The notes: generated from the letters alone by a model not told the origin. Shown: positions 46,981-61,672, counted from the first letter of the stretch. The stretch is DNA of 64,000 nt from Lytechinus variegatus (GCF_018143015.1 NC_054740.1:50898240-50962239); one strand, 5' to 3'. Numbers and translations: made by a program.

Positions 46981-47582
46981 AATTGTTCTAAAATATTTAT
47001 ATATATGAAAAAAGGGGGAAAGATACAAATTGAATAATGGTAGGTGTAGCTAACATCAAACTTTCCCAGAGCTATCCTCCCTATATGCGCAATATATCGT
47101 TCACTACAGCAGAGAACATAATTATTTCTGTGAGGAAAAGCCAGACGGGTGCTTTCTTTCCATCCCCAATAACAGACCGACCCCCAGAGGCCTATGTCAA
47201 CATCTACCAATGATAACGCGTCACATCCGATCTCTCACATTATCTGATGAGACGTGGCTGCATTTGGTAAAAGAATCAGTCCCTTAATGGCACTAAATAA
47301 CACGACATTCTGGTGTAAGTGAACAGTCGTTATTGTATTCTTGGAGAAGGAAATCAAATGAGCCAAAGCCGCCAAGATCATTAATGCCGTATCAGCTCGT
47401 CGTTTTTAACATACTAGTATGTATTACATTACATGGCATATCCGACCGACGACACTCTTCGAACATTACAATCGAAGATATCTGTCTGAAGTCGCAAAAC
47501 TACACAGCTCAGCCAAGCTCAGACATAAATAAACAAAAATTATTATTCACTCATTATTTTTTTTTCGTACACAACCACTTAC

Positions 47583-47770
47583 CTAAGAAAAGCACTAATT
47601 TCCAAGGGATGGTTCTCTGGAAAGGAAACTCCTAAATACTGCAATTGCGGAGAAGACTGGCAGGTGGTTTGAGATGGTGGGTGAAATCGTCTCTCTAATT
47701 CTGTACCAAAACAACGGAAAAGTGTATCGGTGTATGCTTTCAGAGGAAGAAGACATAGCTGTCTAAGCAA
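47583..47770 (-). other. Candidate exon with consensus donor
   Basis: On the minus strand an open frame without low-complexity bias (containing YTDTLFRCFGTELERRF) ends at TTCTTAG before GTAAGTGG, a near-ideal donor. The sequence is not part of a repeat I recognise. A different frame has an ATG at 47753 and would give a 5' UTR or short peptide. No family match, so it stays a candidate. Confidence 0.25.
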
Positions 47771-48540
47771 GCTTTCTACATTCGCGCTAACATGGTATAC
47801 ATAGCAAATGCCACTTGAGCTTGTTGGATAGCAGAATAGAGAGAGGGGAGTAAAAGGCGCGGGAAAATGTATGAGGGTTGTTCATGTACATTGTCTACCA
47901 ACCAACGCACACGATTCAATACATTCGGCTTCGTAGATGGAAAAAAGGTCATAAGCCGTGGGCAGCGCGCACACGACGGGAGTAGAATAGGGAGGAGAGA
48001 TGAATTATGATAATGAATGACGTAGAGTGAATCATAAACACGTATTACATTCGCTTATGAGTCCCTGAGGCTGTGGTGTCCTCCGAGAATTAGTCAATAA
48101 AATTAGGCGTTTTTTCATCCCCATACCACGCATGTCGGTCTAGCGCTTTTATCTATATTGCCTGCGTGCATGCATGCCCCACCCCTTTTGGTTTCGATGT
48201 ACCATTATTCGACGTTACCCTTACCTCTTTTCTTCAATCTCCCTCTATCCATATCCACCCGTCTATCCCTCCCCTCTCCCTCTCTCACATAGTTACCCCC
48301 CCCCCCACTCTCTTTCTCTATCTTGCTCTATTTCCATTTACCTTCCCACATTATTGCTCCTTTCCCTCCAACGATTATGACGTTTGTCCCAACTGGTGTT
48401 GGATGATATAAGTTCAATAACAAATGCAGTTTACCTCATCAAAATATTGTACCCCCCTCCCGTCATGTCCTTCGTCATCCTCTCCATCCGTCAGCCCAAA
48501 CTTGATCAAAGACGCCGATATAACTCCACATCACTCCACA

Positions 48541-48650
48541 TCAGAAACGAATGAATAAATGAATAAATAAATGAATGATTAAATAAATAAGTAAATGAAT
48601 GAATAAATAAATAAATAAATAAAAATAAATAAATGAATGAATAAATCACT
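48541..48650. repeat. (AAAT/AATG)n simple repeat
   Basis: AATGAATAAATGAATAAAT-type words throughout. Confidence 0.95.
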
Positions 48651-48705
48651 TGTAACAGGCTTTCCTCTTCGCCCCTGATCCTATGTACCCCTAGGAGCAT
48701 TATTG

Positions 48706-48851
48706 AGCCCCGTTGCATTAAACTATTTATAATATCAAATTGGCAATATCAGTTTAAAAGCTACTGAAATCCTTCAATCTCATTGGCTGATAGTGAACCT
48801 GTTCTAGATAATGTCATTGTTATTATAACAAGTCTTGATGAAACGAGACCC
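48706..48851. repeat. Small MITE-like repeat (GCCCCGTTGCAT ends)
   Basis: The left GAGCCCCGTTGCATTAAAC and right GATGAAACGAGACCC are roughly inverse, and the arms hold TTATAATATC and GTTATTATAAC. A weak but typical cut-down foldback element. Confidence 0.4.
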
Positions 48852-49160
48852 TAGCAACGCTTGAAGAGATAGTTACAATCAAACGTTACTCCAAATTTAA
48901 AGGTATCTAAAGCGTGCATTTGGGACTTTATAAATTGCTGTTAAGCCAGGCAAACATTTCCTAATTTTAATCAATAATGGGTAAAGATGATGATAATGCA
49001 GGGGCCGCGGAGGGGGGGGGGCTAGGTGGACTTCAGCCCCCGCCCCACTTTTTTCCAAAGCCGTGTACAAAAAAAATAGTCAATTTTGAATTTGTGAATG
49101 TTCAGCCCCCCCCCCCCACCTTCCAAAACCGTTCCATGGCCCCTGTCATGATGTTCATGT

Positions 49161-49345
49161 TGAAAATAATAATAACAGTATTGATAATAATAATGATGAT
49201 CAAAATAATAGTAATGATAATAATAATAATGATAAAAAAATAATAATGATGATAATAATAATAATGATGATAATAATGATGATAATGATAATCATTACAG
49301 AATTGATAATAATAGTGATGATGATGATAATAATAGTCATAATTA
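49161..49345. repeat. (AAT/GAT)n simple repeat
   Basis: AATAATAATGATGATAATAA-type words over most of the interval. Confidence 0.95.
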
Positions 49346-51774
49346 TTACTTAAATGATAACAACGAAATTAAATTGATGATACTAAAAACACTAAAAACA
49401 ACAGTAATGAGAAAAAGTATATAGAAAAAAGATAATAACGATAACAAGAATGGTAAGAATGGTAATGAAGATAAATTTGATAATGATGGTAATTAATCCA
49501 GGTTGTTGTCCTTTTATTGCAACATCAGTATGGTTAGGAAATTGGAGAATCCACTTTAATGCCCTTAAATGTCCAGACAGCAATTACACCGCTTCAAAAT
49601 CATGAAAATCATTTTTATCTACATAGTGCGTTTTTAGGACTCTTCAATCATGTCACCTGTATCCATTCCCTTTCTCTTCATTTTCTTTCCAGGAGTAACC
49701 TCGATGCCTACCCTACGTATAAATCCACATCCCTTGGAAGGAAATTTGCAATTTGATGACTGGAGCCGCTTGAGGATCGAGGGCAGTCTATAACAGAATA
49801 TTGATGTCGCTCAAGCCCGTCTCCTATACCATCAGGCATCGTCAATGTACTTCAAATTGGGGCAAGCATGGCGAGTAAGATATCACTTGGACCCATTTCA
49901 CGACTTGATAGGTCTCTATACTAGTATCGTATCCCATACATGCCAGATTAATAATATTCCTGATATCGCATGACAATTGCTTATTCTCCTTTCTTCCAAG
50001 TTTCTTCTCTCCATTTTTTTATTTTCGAATGGTCGCGCCTTGCCCCTCCCCCCCCGCACAGCAGCCCTAGTCTTAGGTTGAATTAATATGCTTTAAGAGT
50101 ATACCGACCTGTGGAATGAAAATTAGTTCAGTTTTGAGTTTACAATGTCGAAACAAATCAACAGTAATGAATGAAACTTTTATTTCAAATTAATTTCCTG
50201 AGGGGATTGGTACAGAATGATAAGCAATGCTTTTTGGATGCTGATCAAACAGACTGCCTCTTCTATTGAATATTTTCTATAACTCAGTGTGTCATCACAA
50301 GTTACAGTTATTTCATATATTAATATTATGCTCTAATTACTTCTATCCTCATTAGCACCGGATGGCACGATAATGATGCACTGAGATTGATTTTTGGAAA
50401 ACTCTTTTTGAGTCTTTTGTGATCAATCTTGAATTGGGATTGATTTCAAGTTACTAGTATTACAAAAGAGTAAAGATTTAAATCAGTTATATTTTTAGAT
50501 TAATATCAACCCCTTCCTTGAGCGAAAAGATATTTTAGGCCTATTTTTAATGAGTTCAATCTTGAATTGTGATAGATTTCTACCCATCACAGCTGTTTAT
50601 ATATATATATAGATAAGAAATAAAAATCTTTATTAAGAATGATTCCCAAGTAAGAATCTTAGGTAGGAGAAAAAAAAATCATAGAATGTCCATTAAAATG
50701 AACAAAATCAAGAGATTATAAAAAACAATCCCGAAATAATAAAAAGAGTAAAATTACGACCATTTAACAATGTGTATATTAGATGCTTAGAATGCCTTTA
50801 TATCATTCTTCTATTCCCCATGAACTTATGCATGTAATGTAATGAACGTGGAGAAAAACCATTCAAATGCGCTGTACCCAACGAAAGAGGGAGCAGTGTA
50901 ATAATCAAGCGTTTGCGATATTGATCGCTTCATCACTCGGGCTTCATCATGATCAAAGTGAGCAGGAGTCCACATTGAGGTATATATTCAACACATAAAA
51001 ACGCAAAAACAATTAAAAACTATTAATGGATAAAGGTTGGGGGTGACCCGGAATATACCACGGGGCTGTATTTTAAAATGTTGACAAGCCCCTCCCCCGG
51101 AATAATTATCATTTCTCACGGGTAACATTTTGCCCGGCCAAAATTTTCGCCATCAGTGGGGGGGGGGACTAATATAATATTATAGAAATCGCTTTAAAAA
51201 AAATATTTATGAGAAGGAACCATGGGCAAAATTATGTACTTTTCATTCCAATGCATGAAGTCGGAAAGGGGAAAAATAAATTAAATACATAATGGGTGCC
51301 GGCATATATTATTATCCTTTTTTAACAACTTTTTGAACAGTTTAAACAGTTTTTTTTTAGTTTAAACAATAATTGTTAGAGTGAGGGGTTTGAATAACGT
51401 GCTTAAAATTTTGAACATCGTTGTACAGTGTAAGAAAATACTCAGTGGTTTGTGCCCCACTTGTGAAATTATAGAAGTGAGGATGGTGAAAATAGGACCG
51501 TGTCTTGAAGTGAAAAGCTGGGTGGGGCTTGTCAAATCTCTCCCCAAAGGTAGGGGAACAGCTAGGGCTGGAAAATTTGACATGCAAAAAAAATCATAAT
51601 AAGGTTATCACCCCAAATGTCAGGACATTTCGAGTTAACCATGTGTTTTATTTCGATTTTGAATTATGTATTTCTTTCCATCGTAAAAGACCTAAAATAG
51701 TAGGGGGACATTTGATATTGTGTCCCCCTACTATGTTGGGTAGTGGTTACGCGTCCCCCTGGGATTTCCGCCCA

Positions 51775-52058
51775 TGGCCCCATCTTACAAAGAGCTGCGA
51801 TTGATCCGATCAATCACAACTATGGACAGCTAGCAACGTCAACATCTAAAATGAAAATTTTTTCAGGTCAATATATTTTTTTTATTAGAAAATTATGATA
51901 TACAGTGTATATTCATTCACTTCTCATTCTTTTGAAGATTCAGTGTGATTCCTTTTGTTTACTAAGGAGATTGTGCAAATTTCCCGGAGAAAAAATGACA
52001 CTGATTACGCGAACTTCCATAAAGTTACGATTGATTGGATCAATCGTAACTCTCTTTT
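51775..52058. mobile_element. MITE family E, copy 2
   Basis: TGGCCCCATCTTACAAAGAG at the left, then GATTGATCCGATCAATCACA and AGCTAGCAACGTCAACATCT as in the 32598 copy; GATTGGATCAATCGTAACTC at the right. The outermost right bases are lost. Confidence 0.7.
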
Positions 52059-52839
52059 TTGTATACCTTTTTGATATACGACTCTAATTTTGTGATAGAT
52101 CATTTCGACTGACCTGTAATATTCAAAAAATAATATGTTTCACCCTTCATCTTTCCTTTTCTCTTTTTTTCCTTTGTCGTGAATATTTAGAAGGCTCCAT
52201 GGACATTAAGCCACGCCCCCCCCCCCATCTGTACGCCAGTGGAAGAAAGCACAACACCGATATCCTTGAATTTATTGAAAACTTTCCTTCATCATAACGT
52301 GTTTTGCGTTATCGCATCATCCATATCCAGGTTCCTCCGAAACCTGCCGCAACAATAAGAAAACGAGAAATTCACCATTTATTTCCACCGTTATCAAATG
52401 AAGCCAGTCAGAAGTCGCAAACAATACAGAAATGGGGAGAAAAATTGACACCAGATTGTCGCTCGGAAAATTAGACCAGATTTGATAAATGGGCTTTACT
52501 TTGTTACTCATTATGATAGCATCAAACTTGGGAAGTTTCACTTTCACACACGTCGTGAGATGCGATGGAAGAAAAGTTTCGATCGATTATTTTTCCTTTT
52601 TTAAATCCCAAATGCAGCCTCCCCCCTGAAAGATCATATGACCCTCATAAGAGTATTTGAAATGCTAACCTTGCATAAAATTCATTTGAACGAAAATCAA
52701 AGGTTCCGGTTTTTATATTTCATCAGGATGGGAAATTAACAATTTCGAGCGAAACTATTAATGGACTTTTGACAAAATGATTTCCATTCAGATTCGTATA
52801 TCAGAAAACATCCAAAAGACATGGAATACTTTTGATCAT

Positions 52840-53215
52840 CATGATAATAATCACTATAATCATCATCATCCTGATCATTATCACCATTATCATCAACATC
52901 ATCACCATTGTTGTCATATCCTTAGTATTGTGATCAACATAGCAATCATCGTTGCCATCATCATCGTCATCATCATCAACATCATCATCCTCGTCATAAT
53001 CACTCCCATCGTTATATCATCATACTCATCCTAATCATTATCCTCATCCTCCTCATCATAATCACTACCACCATTGTCATATCGTTAATATTATCAACAT
53101 CGCAATCATTCCATCATCATCATCATTATCATCATCATCATCATTCCATCATCATCATCATCATCATTATCATCATCATCATCATCACCACCATCATCAT
53201 CATCATCATCATCTC
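52840..53215. repeat. (ATC)n-type triplet microsatellite
   Basis: Nearly 380 bp of ATC/ATT/ACC triplets on the plus strand; the purest part is 53110-53212. Confidence 0.97.
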
Positions 53216-53264
53216 CACAGCTCAAGTCAAAAATCGATTGCAATTGTCCAAATATATTCATAAC

Positions 53265-53393
53265 GGGGAGCTGTTTCAAAAATATTTACAATTTTTATGA
53301 TAAATCTTTAAAAAAAACAGTGACTTTGGTTTATTGCTGAGCCATGTTACCATGGTAGTTACCCTAATTGTAGCATTTTATGAAACAAGCCCC
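53265..53393. repeat. Small MITE (GGGG..TGTTTCA ends)
   Basis: GGGGAGCTGTTTCAAAAAT at the left pairs loosely with ATTTTATGAAACAAGCCCC at the right, and both arms hold TACAATT. No coding capacity. Confidence 0.55.
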
Positions 53394-53624
53394 TGAGCAA
53401 TGCCCCCCCCCCCTTTTTATCAGAGCACTAGCATTCCCTTTACCCTGATTCCTTATCCAAGGTATCACTACATATATTATCTGACTTATATGTATCACTT
53501 TTTAAACTTGATGCAACAAAAATTGCATTTAGGAATTTAGCTGGCCCCATAGTTGAAAAAGACAACGTAAGGGAGTAAGATAGGTGTTAATACCATTGGT
53601 CATATTTGACATTTTCTAGTTATA

Positions 53625-54231
53625 TTAAAGGACAAGTCCACCCCAACCAAAAGTGGATTTGAATAAAAAGAGAAAAATCCTACAAGCACAACACTGAAAA
53701 TTTCATCAAAATCGGATGGAAAATAAGTTATGACATTTTTAATTTTCACTTAATTTCACAAAATAGGTATAATATTCACATCCTGGTCGGTATGCAAATG
53801 AGGGAACTGATGACATCACACACTCACTATTTCTTTTGTATTTTATTATATATTATGAAATATTCTAATTTTCTCCTCATTGTCCTGTGAAACAAAGTTT
53901 TATTTTGCCCTGAACATGTTGAATTACTTTTATTTAACATTTTATGGCTCAGTCAAGTTGGTATTTATTACAAATCTGTAAAAATTAAAATATTGTATGA
54001 TTCAAACAATAAAAAACAAAACAAATAGTGAGTGAGGGACATCATTGATTCTCTATTTTGCATGTGACTAAATTGTGCATATAACTATTTTGTGAAAAAT
54101 AAGCGAAACTTTAAAATGTCATAACTTTCTTATTTTACATCCGATTTTGATGAAATTTTCAGCATTGTGCTTGTCTGATTTTTCTCTATGGATTCACATC
54201 AACTTTTTTCTGAGGTGGACTTGACCTTTAA
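53625..54231. mobile_element. TTAA-flanked foldback MITE, family A, full copy
   Basis: The left end TTAAAGGACAAGTCCACCCC and right end GAGGTGGACTTGACCTTTAA are inverse with few mismatches, with long subterminal homology. Internal GAAAATTTCATCAAAATCGG appears at the left and its inverse at the right. TTAA at both ends as in the 4295 copy. Confidence 0.9.
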
Positions 54232-55282
54232 AGAGAACACTGTCATTTCTGATGAGCACAGAGTAAATGGCTGGATGAAAGGATAAGCTAATTGACTTTT
54301 GTTAGTCCTATTTGATTATTTTCTAGTCGCATTTGACTGGCATATGACTAGACATTGTACCCAGTGGACTCGTCATCCTGAAAGTAGCATGTTTTTGGAT
54401 TGAAGAATATGCTTGAAACAGACAAGTTCAGCTATGGTGCAACTGATGAGGGTTTGTTGATAAATTGTCAGGGGAACTACAAAATACATTCTTTAAGGTT
54501 TCAGATTAAAATGAAAACAGTTTAACAGAATACAAAGCATTTACGTAGACATTACCAATGTGAATATTGATTTGACTTGGGACTATATATGATTTACACA
54601 AAATGTAACTAGATAGCATCTCCCTAAACATAATTGTGATTCTCAATACAATTGTTGATGGCATTTAAGTGTATTGATCTTTGGCAATGTCATTTCACTT
54701 GTTCCCGGGTTTTGTTTCATAAAGTTATGCACAACTTTTCACACAACTTCATGTACAATAAAAAACTGTTGATTATCCCCATGTGATAGAGTTGAAATCT
54801 GATCCTTTCAGATAAAAACAACTGTGATCTACAAGCATCTAAAAGCAAATTTAATATTCTTAAATATTCAATTATCATATTTACAAGATAATTGATATTC
54901 AGTTTAACTTTCATGGAGCAAAATTTGGTAGAACATGTTACCAGTAGTAAGTAAATGAGCGTAACTTTCAATTTCAAACTAAGTTACTCTCCAAACATTG
55001 GCGTGTTTTTTTGGCTGAGTGCTCAATAATAAAGGGTCAACAGAATAAAAATTGGCTAATAAGAATTTAAGATGGACTAGATGTGGACAAAAATAGAATA
55101 AACAAATGCAAGAGATTAAATATAGATTTCTGATAGACTTATACACAAAAAAGTATTTAATGTAATGAAAGTCAATAGTCTGGGCATATAGAATATGTAC
55201 ATTTACAATAACATAATGTAATTTTAAAAGATCTACATACAAACATTTATAAAACAGCTATACATTGGAGTATACATTCATC

Positions 55283-55288
55283 TTTATT
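55283..55288 (-). terminator. Candidate polyadenylation signal
   Basis: AATAAA on the minus strand, followed downstream by GT- and T-rich sequence (TGTATACTCC, GTTTTATAAATGTTTG). It lies at the left edge of the repeat-poor stretch. In AT-rich DNA this hexamer is common, so it is only a candidate. Confidence 0.2.
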
Positions 55289-58200
55289 TGATTATGAAAT
55301 TGTACTTTAGCGTTACCAAAGCGGTCATAATGCTATAGTCTTTGGTTCAGCATTTTCAAAGCACAATTTCTAATTTACCTTGCGCATCTTATATTGGCAT
55401 AGTTTCTATTACCTACAAAAACATCAATGATCAAAAACACTTTTAGAAAGTACTGGAAACCCAAATTTGAGAAAAGAAACAGTAAAATATGAAATAATAT
55501 TAATGACAAAATGAGTTAAATCAGTTAAGAAAAACAAATCTGACATAACATTACATTTATCCAAAGTCAAACAACCACTCCCATGCACTTTTTGAATAGT
55601 CATATGCACATGTACATTATGAAAAAGTGACACAAAGAAATAAATATTTCAGACTGGAATGAAGCCTACCATAAAATGAGCTCATTGGCAATGTAAAAAA
55701 TGCTTAATAGTCTTACAAATATAATGATATATAGTACATGGCCAATACGTTAAATAGAAAGAACACATTCTGGCTAACAAAATGAAACACAAATTTACAT
55801 TCTAATATATAATGGAATGATTTTGAAAAAAAAATATGTTTATAAAGAAGATATGCCAGAAATATTTAGTTTTAATCTGATATAAAACTGACAGATCTGG
55901 CATTTAATTCACAATATCTCTTTTTTCAATGCATTTTTCAAATCTTTTACTAATGTCAATAATAAAATTCCTTGACTGATGATTTTGATTTTTTGTCTAA
56001 GAATAATAATTAATTCAGGTCCAGTAATGAATGATTATTGAAATCAACATTAAATTTATTTAAATTTCTACTTTTTGCTGCTCAAAATTAGACTAGTAGG
56101 ATCACTCTTAAACAAATTTTTTTGACAAAATAAAACAAGAAAATGCTTAAATAACTATATACCTTTGCACCAAATATCTAACAATATATTTCCACAAGTA
56201 AGGTGGAAGTTAAATCCAATTGAGGAAATATTTTGGAGGAAATCAACCAAGTCAAAAGTATATCTAATGAGTATTATAGTTTTAATTTTGACTTTTTGTT
56301 TTGGTTCAAAATAAATAAAACCAGATTTGTTAAAATATCTGAATTTGTATCTATGTGAATAAAATTCTTGAATTTCTTCAGACAATTAAAACCAAGGAAA
56401 TATGGAGCAAATACACAAATAAAAAGCATATGAAAGATGAACAAAAACACAAAAAACAAAGTTGGAGTTAAATTATCATCAAACTTCATGATTGATTTTC
56501 AAATCTTATTTTGATTCAGATATGAGTAAAAACAAAATTGAGTGAAGAGAAAAAAAAATTGTCAAATACCCTTTGTTCCAAATAGGACTGAACAGGGGTC
56601 ATATACAGGTTCCATTTTGGACAGTCCTTCATGATATCTTAGTGTTAAAACTGACAAAGTTTATGAAACAACTAAAATAAGAAATGATAACTTCAACTTG
56701 AAAATACCCATTTCATGAGTGAAAAATATTTCCTTCAAGCAAGTTTTATACAAAAGATGTCAATCTTTAAGGGGGAAAAAACAGTTAAATATTGTTAACT
56801 TCCCAGATGGAATATAAAAAGCCAAGAATAAGACATTGATCAAAATTTGATGGATGAGAAACTGAAATGTTTCCTTCATTAAAAAAAAAATCAACTTTCA
56901 TAACCTGTACATTTGAAACTCCACCTTTTCACCTTGTGCGCATAATGCCATGTAAAAAATAGCACAGAACTCATTCTTAGAATATGAAAAGTATCAAATA
57001 CCTGCCTATTTCTTTGTCATACTTTCACGCATATGTATTTTCATTATCATTCCTGCAATACAAGGAAATCATTTCAAATATCATTCACATATCAAATCAA
57101 TCACATTCATAGTACATTTTCAAGAGTAAGTTGAGTTGCTTTCAACAGCACAGGCTCAATGTCGTTTCTATGGTATACAACTGTACACTTTTAAACACAA
57201 TATAGATTTTTACATCCATTTCAAAACCACGTTTGCCTCCTAGTAATCAAAACAATTTGCAAAACAACTATGTATACAACAGCAAGAAATAAAAATAGAA
57301 ATTATCTGACAAACAAAATGATTTTTCTAAATGTTAGAAATAAAAATTCAATATATTCATGAATATTTAACAAAACTGATATTCAAATTTGAGAGCCTAA
57401 AATTATCAAATATCTTACGAAAGCGACTAATTTCAATTATATATTACATAACCTTGTGATTCACAATAGGTGATATCATAAGCTGTATGAACTGTTAAAA
57501 TCCAAGTGCACGTGGCCTTTCATAGAAGTATTTGTCTTCAGTAAACAAATATTAAAAACATACCTAGAACTTTCCAATAACAAAACATATTAAAAAAAAA
57601 AACCTTTTGAAAAAATTGATTACGACAAGTTATTAATTTTGTCACCAAATTGATTGCTAGCATTAGAACATATTTTCAACCAATTAATCCAACCATTCAC
57701 TCTCACTAATACCATTGTTAAAGCAGATTAAACTTTTCTACAAATTGATAGGTTACCAAAATATTTTTGAAACGATTCTATATCATAATCATTATAAATC
57801 AAGATTATAGTTCTATATCCAAGAATGACAATAAAATTTGTTGGTATCCATTTGCAATATCAAACCTTTAGTTGGTATGCTCATATACATGCAAACATGT
57901 ATTTTAAATACATTTTTGCAATATATTTTTTATATATATATATTTTCCTCTTTTTGTGCTCTCCAGATGTTTTGTTGTTGTTTTGATTAAGGCAGATGTG
58001 AATATAAGGATAACATATGAAGCATTGTCAGATTGTTACTATTGTCAACATCAGAAAAGGCAATAATATACTAATACCATCCATCATTTGGGGCATTAGT
58101 ACAAATTATACGCACCAGTTATCTTAAGAATAGTTATTACATTTCTGAGGCATGATTCAAACATTTTCAAAATTTACATGTGTGGGTGATTATTTAATGA

Positions 58201-59005
58201 TTCTGAATTATTGATCATTCTGAATCCCAAGCAAAATGATATGTATGCTATAGTGATGTGGATCCACAGAATTTGATTAACCATCCCCACCTAAAAACAA
58301 TGGCCAGTCAATAGAACTATATGCAGTCATTAGTACCAGTTATAACCCCCTTTGCATGTTAGATAAAAATAAATGACTGGTCATGTGATAGATTTCAGCC
58401 AATCACTTGATAAGGATCCATATCACTTTCATAGATTCAAACAATCATCTCCATATAAAGAGTTTAATGATATAAATACCAACACTGCATCACAAGTAAG
58501 CAAAGTGTTCTTCCAACTTGCATAATAGGAAAAGGGAAAGAGGGACAAAATAGGGAGATTCATAACAAAATTGGATTAACAGCACATCAAAAATATCTTC
58601 GCTAGTTCTTGGAGAATATAGACTGAAATGGCAGGAATTAAAGACCTGTTACATTATTGAATATCAAACAATTTTGAATGATTAGACATAACAGAATCAG
58701 GCACTGATCACTGCCAACAAGCTGGTTAGGGGATACCTCTCCTATGCACTAAACCTGGACCTTAAGATTTCACCAGAGATTCTAGACTGATAACGCATCG
58801 TATGACCCTGGATCTAGTTGGCAAACGAAATATTGAAGAAGAAATTGAGAGATAGGAGCCCCAAGACATCCTGCATAACAAACTATTCATGTAAATATAG
58901 AAATGGACAAGTCACAAACATGCAGGTTTCTCTATTGAAGGAGTAGATAAGGATCCATGGTTTCTGCTCGAGTAGAATCAATGCAAGAGAAACTTTCACT
59001 TTACT

Positions 59006-59030
59006 AGAGAGAGAGAGAGAGAGAGAGGGA
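59006..59030. repeat. (GA)n microsatellite
   Basis: Uninterrupted GAGA run of about 23 bases. Confidence 0.9.
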
Positions 59031-61518
59031 TAAAGATACAGAGAAGTGAGATAGAAGAGAATATAAAATTGAAAGACTTAACTGATTTTTAGTGATTGGT
59101 TTTTAGCCATAATGCAGATTCTGGATTCATTATTTTCATAATTTAATTTTCAATTTCTTCATTATTATTATTTATTTAAAATTCAAGGCAAATAAGTTGG
59201 AGAAAATAGCAATTGGTGCATTGCTTCAGAGAGCAGATTGCTTGTTAGGGGCAGACATCATACTGATTCATGACAAAACATATCACTGTTAAAGTCAAAT
59301 ATCAGATAAAAAATCACCCATTTATTGCAAGAAATAAACCCAAATAAAAAAATATGACCACACAACACTTTTTGTGAAACCATGTTGCATGTTAACCACG
59401 TAACAAGTATATGATCTTAGAATATTTCTGCAAGGTATGAAAAATGAACATGGATATCCAAAGCAACATTCTCCAACAACATCTACCCTTTTTATCAGCC
59501 TCAAAATAGATGTTACAGTTCCTTTGCCTGCCCACGCTATTTCCTCCCTTCGCTTACAGACCAATTTTCTTTGCCCCTCTGGAGAATGAGGCAATTACAG
59601 TTTCCCCCAAGTAGAAGAAAAAGAAATTTGCTTTGCAGTGAAAATTGTCATTCTATTTCAAGACCTCACAACAAATTGGCATCTTTCTCATCCAAGAAGG
59701 AAAATCAAATGATAGTTTGGATTATTTTTTTTCTTGGCAGAAAGGAATGTCAGATTTTTTTTTGTATTTTTTTTTTTTTTTTTACATACAGCTTTTTCCC
59801 CGATCATTTTGTGATTTTATTTGGTGTTAGAGAGAGGTTGAGTAAACTGATGAATGCAGTACAAGGGAGTAGGGAATGAAAAATCCATTCAAAATAAAAA
59901 GATGAAGAGAGAACAGAAATCCACGATCGGAACAGGTCTTGCAGTGAAAAACAAAGAATGCCACACACATTCAACTATTTCTCAATAAAAATATCCCACC
60001 AATTAATGATGCTGCTCTGTTCCTTCTTTAACCAAACAATAATTTTTCCACTCTCAGCAAAAATGAAGGAGGAAACCCAATCAAACTCCCCCCAAAACAA
60101 AGCTTGAATTCCTTGCCTTTGCAGCTCGAAAATGACATCCCGCAATCACTAATTTTCATCACTGTCTCACAGATTTGAGGTGAGATTAGGGCAAACAAGA
60201 GGTTTCGTATAGGAAGATGATCACCGCAAGCTACGACATTCACGTGAGAGAAGGGGAAGGGAAACAGGGCTGGATAATATACAAAGATATAGGGAAAGGG
60301 AGAGAGAGAGACACACAGACAAAGAGAGAAATATGTGCGAGTTGGAAGGTTTACCTGTACATGCGTACCTACATGTAAAATCAAACATTAAATTTCTGTA
60401 AAGTTTTTATGATTTCTACCAAAGTTTTCTTTGCAAAACACCAAGAAAAAGCAATAACAGCTGCCACAAAAAAAAATCTATCATTAGTGAGGATGGTTGC
60501 CTCTTACATTACACAAATTTACCTAGTAAGTGACTGCAAATCATACCCTTTTGCAAAACATTCACCGATATATCCACCCTAACAAACACAAAAACAGTGT
60601 TAATTCTTGGTCTGTTCTCACTGCTGCATAGACTGACAATACTTTGCTGAGGAGGTGGTGCCTAGCCCCTATCTTTTGTGCGTACCATGAATATGCCCTT
60701 GTTGCTTAAATATTGGTGGCCGTCTGTCTGCTATTAATACCAGATAGCCAGGAGTATAGAAATCATTCTAATTCTCCAGAAAAAAAGGAAAAAGCCAAGC
60801 TACGGATCAGGTTGCACTGGCCAAATACGCATGCACAAGAATGTATCACATGGCCTGGTGTTGGAGAAACATTTGCCAATAATGCAAAAATGTACATTTG
60901 GGTTTTTTATCAACTTCAGTGACAGGGGCTAAGCACCAGAACCATACAATCTCTGACTACAAAAAACCAGTAATATCCACACACCTTTTACAAATCTCTA
61001 ATTCTTTGCCATAAAGCCTTCTAATTTGTGCAAAAATAGCTTCATCTGACTGACATATAAATTTGACATCTGATCACATACAACAACATCTAATAAAGTT
61101 CCCAATACTGTTTTGCAACCCTACTTAGGCCAATCCACTATTTCGGTAGGTCAAAAGTATTTCTTTTTTCCATTTACATATCTGTATATATGTTTATATG
61201 TATATATATCTATGTATATTTATATATATATATTTCTATTTCTCTTTCTAAACACAGTCTAAGGCAACAAATTTTTGTGAGCTAGTTACTTTTTGTTGTA
61301 GATTTTAAGTGACTATGCAAAACTACACACTGTATAAAAATATTTTTTAAGATCATATAGCAAGTCTCATCTTGTTTTCTTCAAATTTGTATCATAATAA
61401 AAACTTGTAACAGTAAACTACCCTGTCAGGTTCTCTTCATATCTAAAATGTCCACGTCAAAGCCATAACGATATATTTGTCTGCAAACATAATGCTACAT
61501 TTTACACCAAGCGGATAC

Positions 61519-61672
61519 TTCATAAAGCAGTCCGCAAGCGACATAACAAACGACTGGTGATCCTTTCTTGTGGTAAATGAATATAAATTTTCACTGGTGT
61601 TCATTTAGCTACTGAGACAGGATCACCAGTCATTTGTAAAGTTGCTTGTAACGTACAAACAGCTATCAAACA
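61519..61672. mobile_element. Foldback MITE (GACTGGTGATCCT arms)
   Basis: The left arm has TTCATAAAGCAGTCCGCAAG then ACAAACGACTGGTGATCCT; the right arm has AGGATCACCAGTCATTTGT then AAGTTGCTTG and AACAGCTATCAAACACC, inverse with scattered mismatches over about 50 bp. A spacer of about 45 bp separates them. Confidence 0.8.

Larger units (their letters stand above)
45970..51770. other. Mostly non-genic stretch
   Basis: AT-rich, with a candidate exon at 47583 and several simple repeats and MITE remnants listed separately. The rest, including 49.35-51.7 kb, shows nothing I can name. Confidence 0.5.

Noticed and set aside
60028..60384. 118-codon minus-strand frame
   Set aside because: No recognisable motif, odd Phe/Pro/Ser composition from GA-rich antisense, and no splice or start context to support it.
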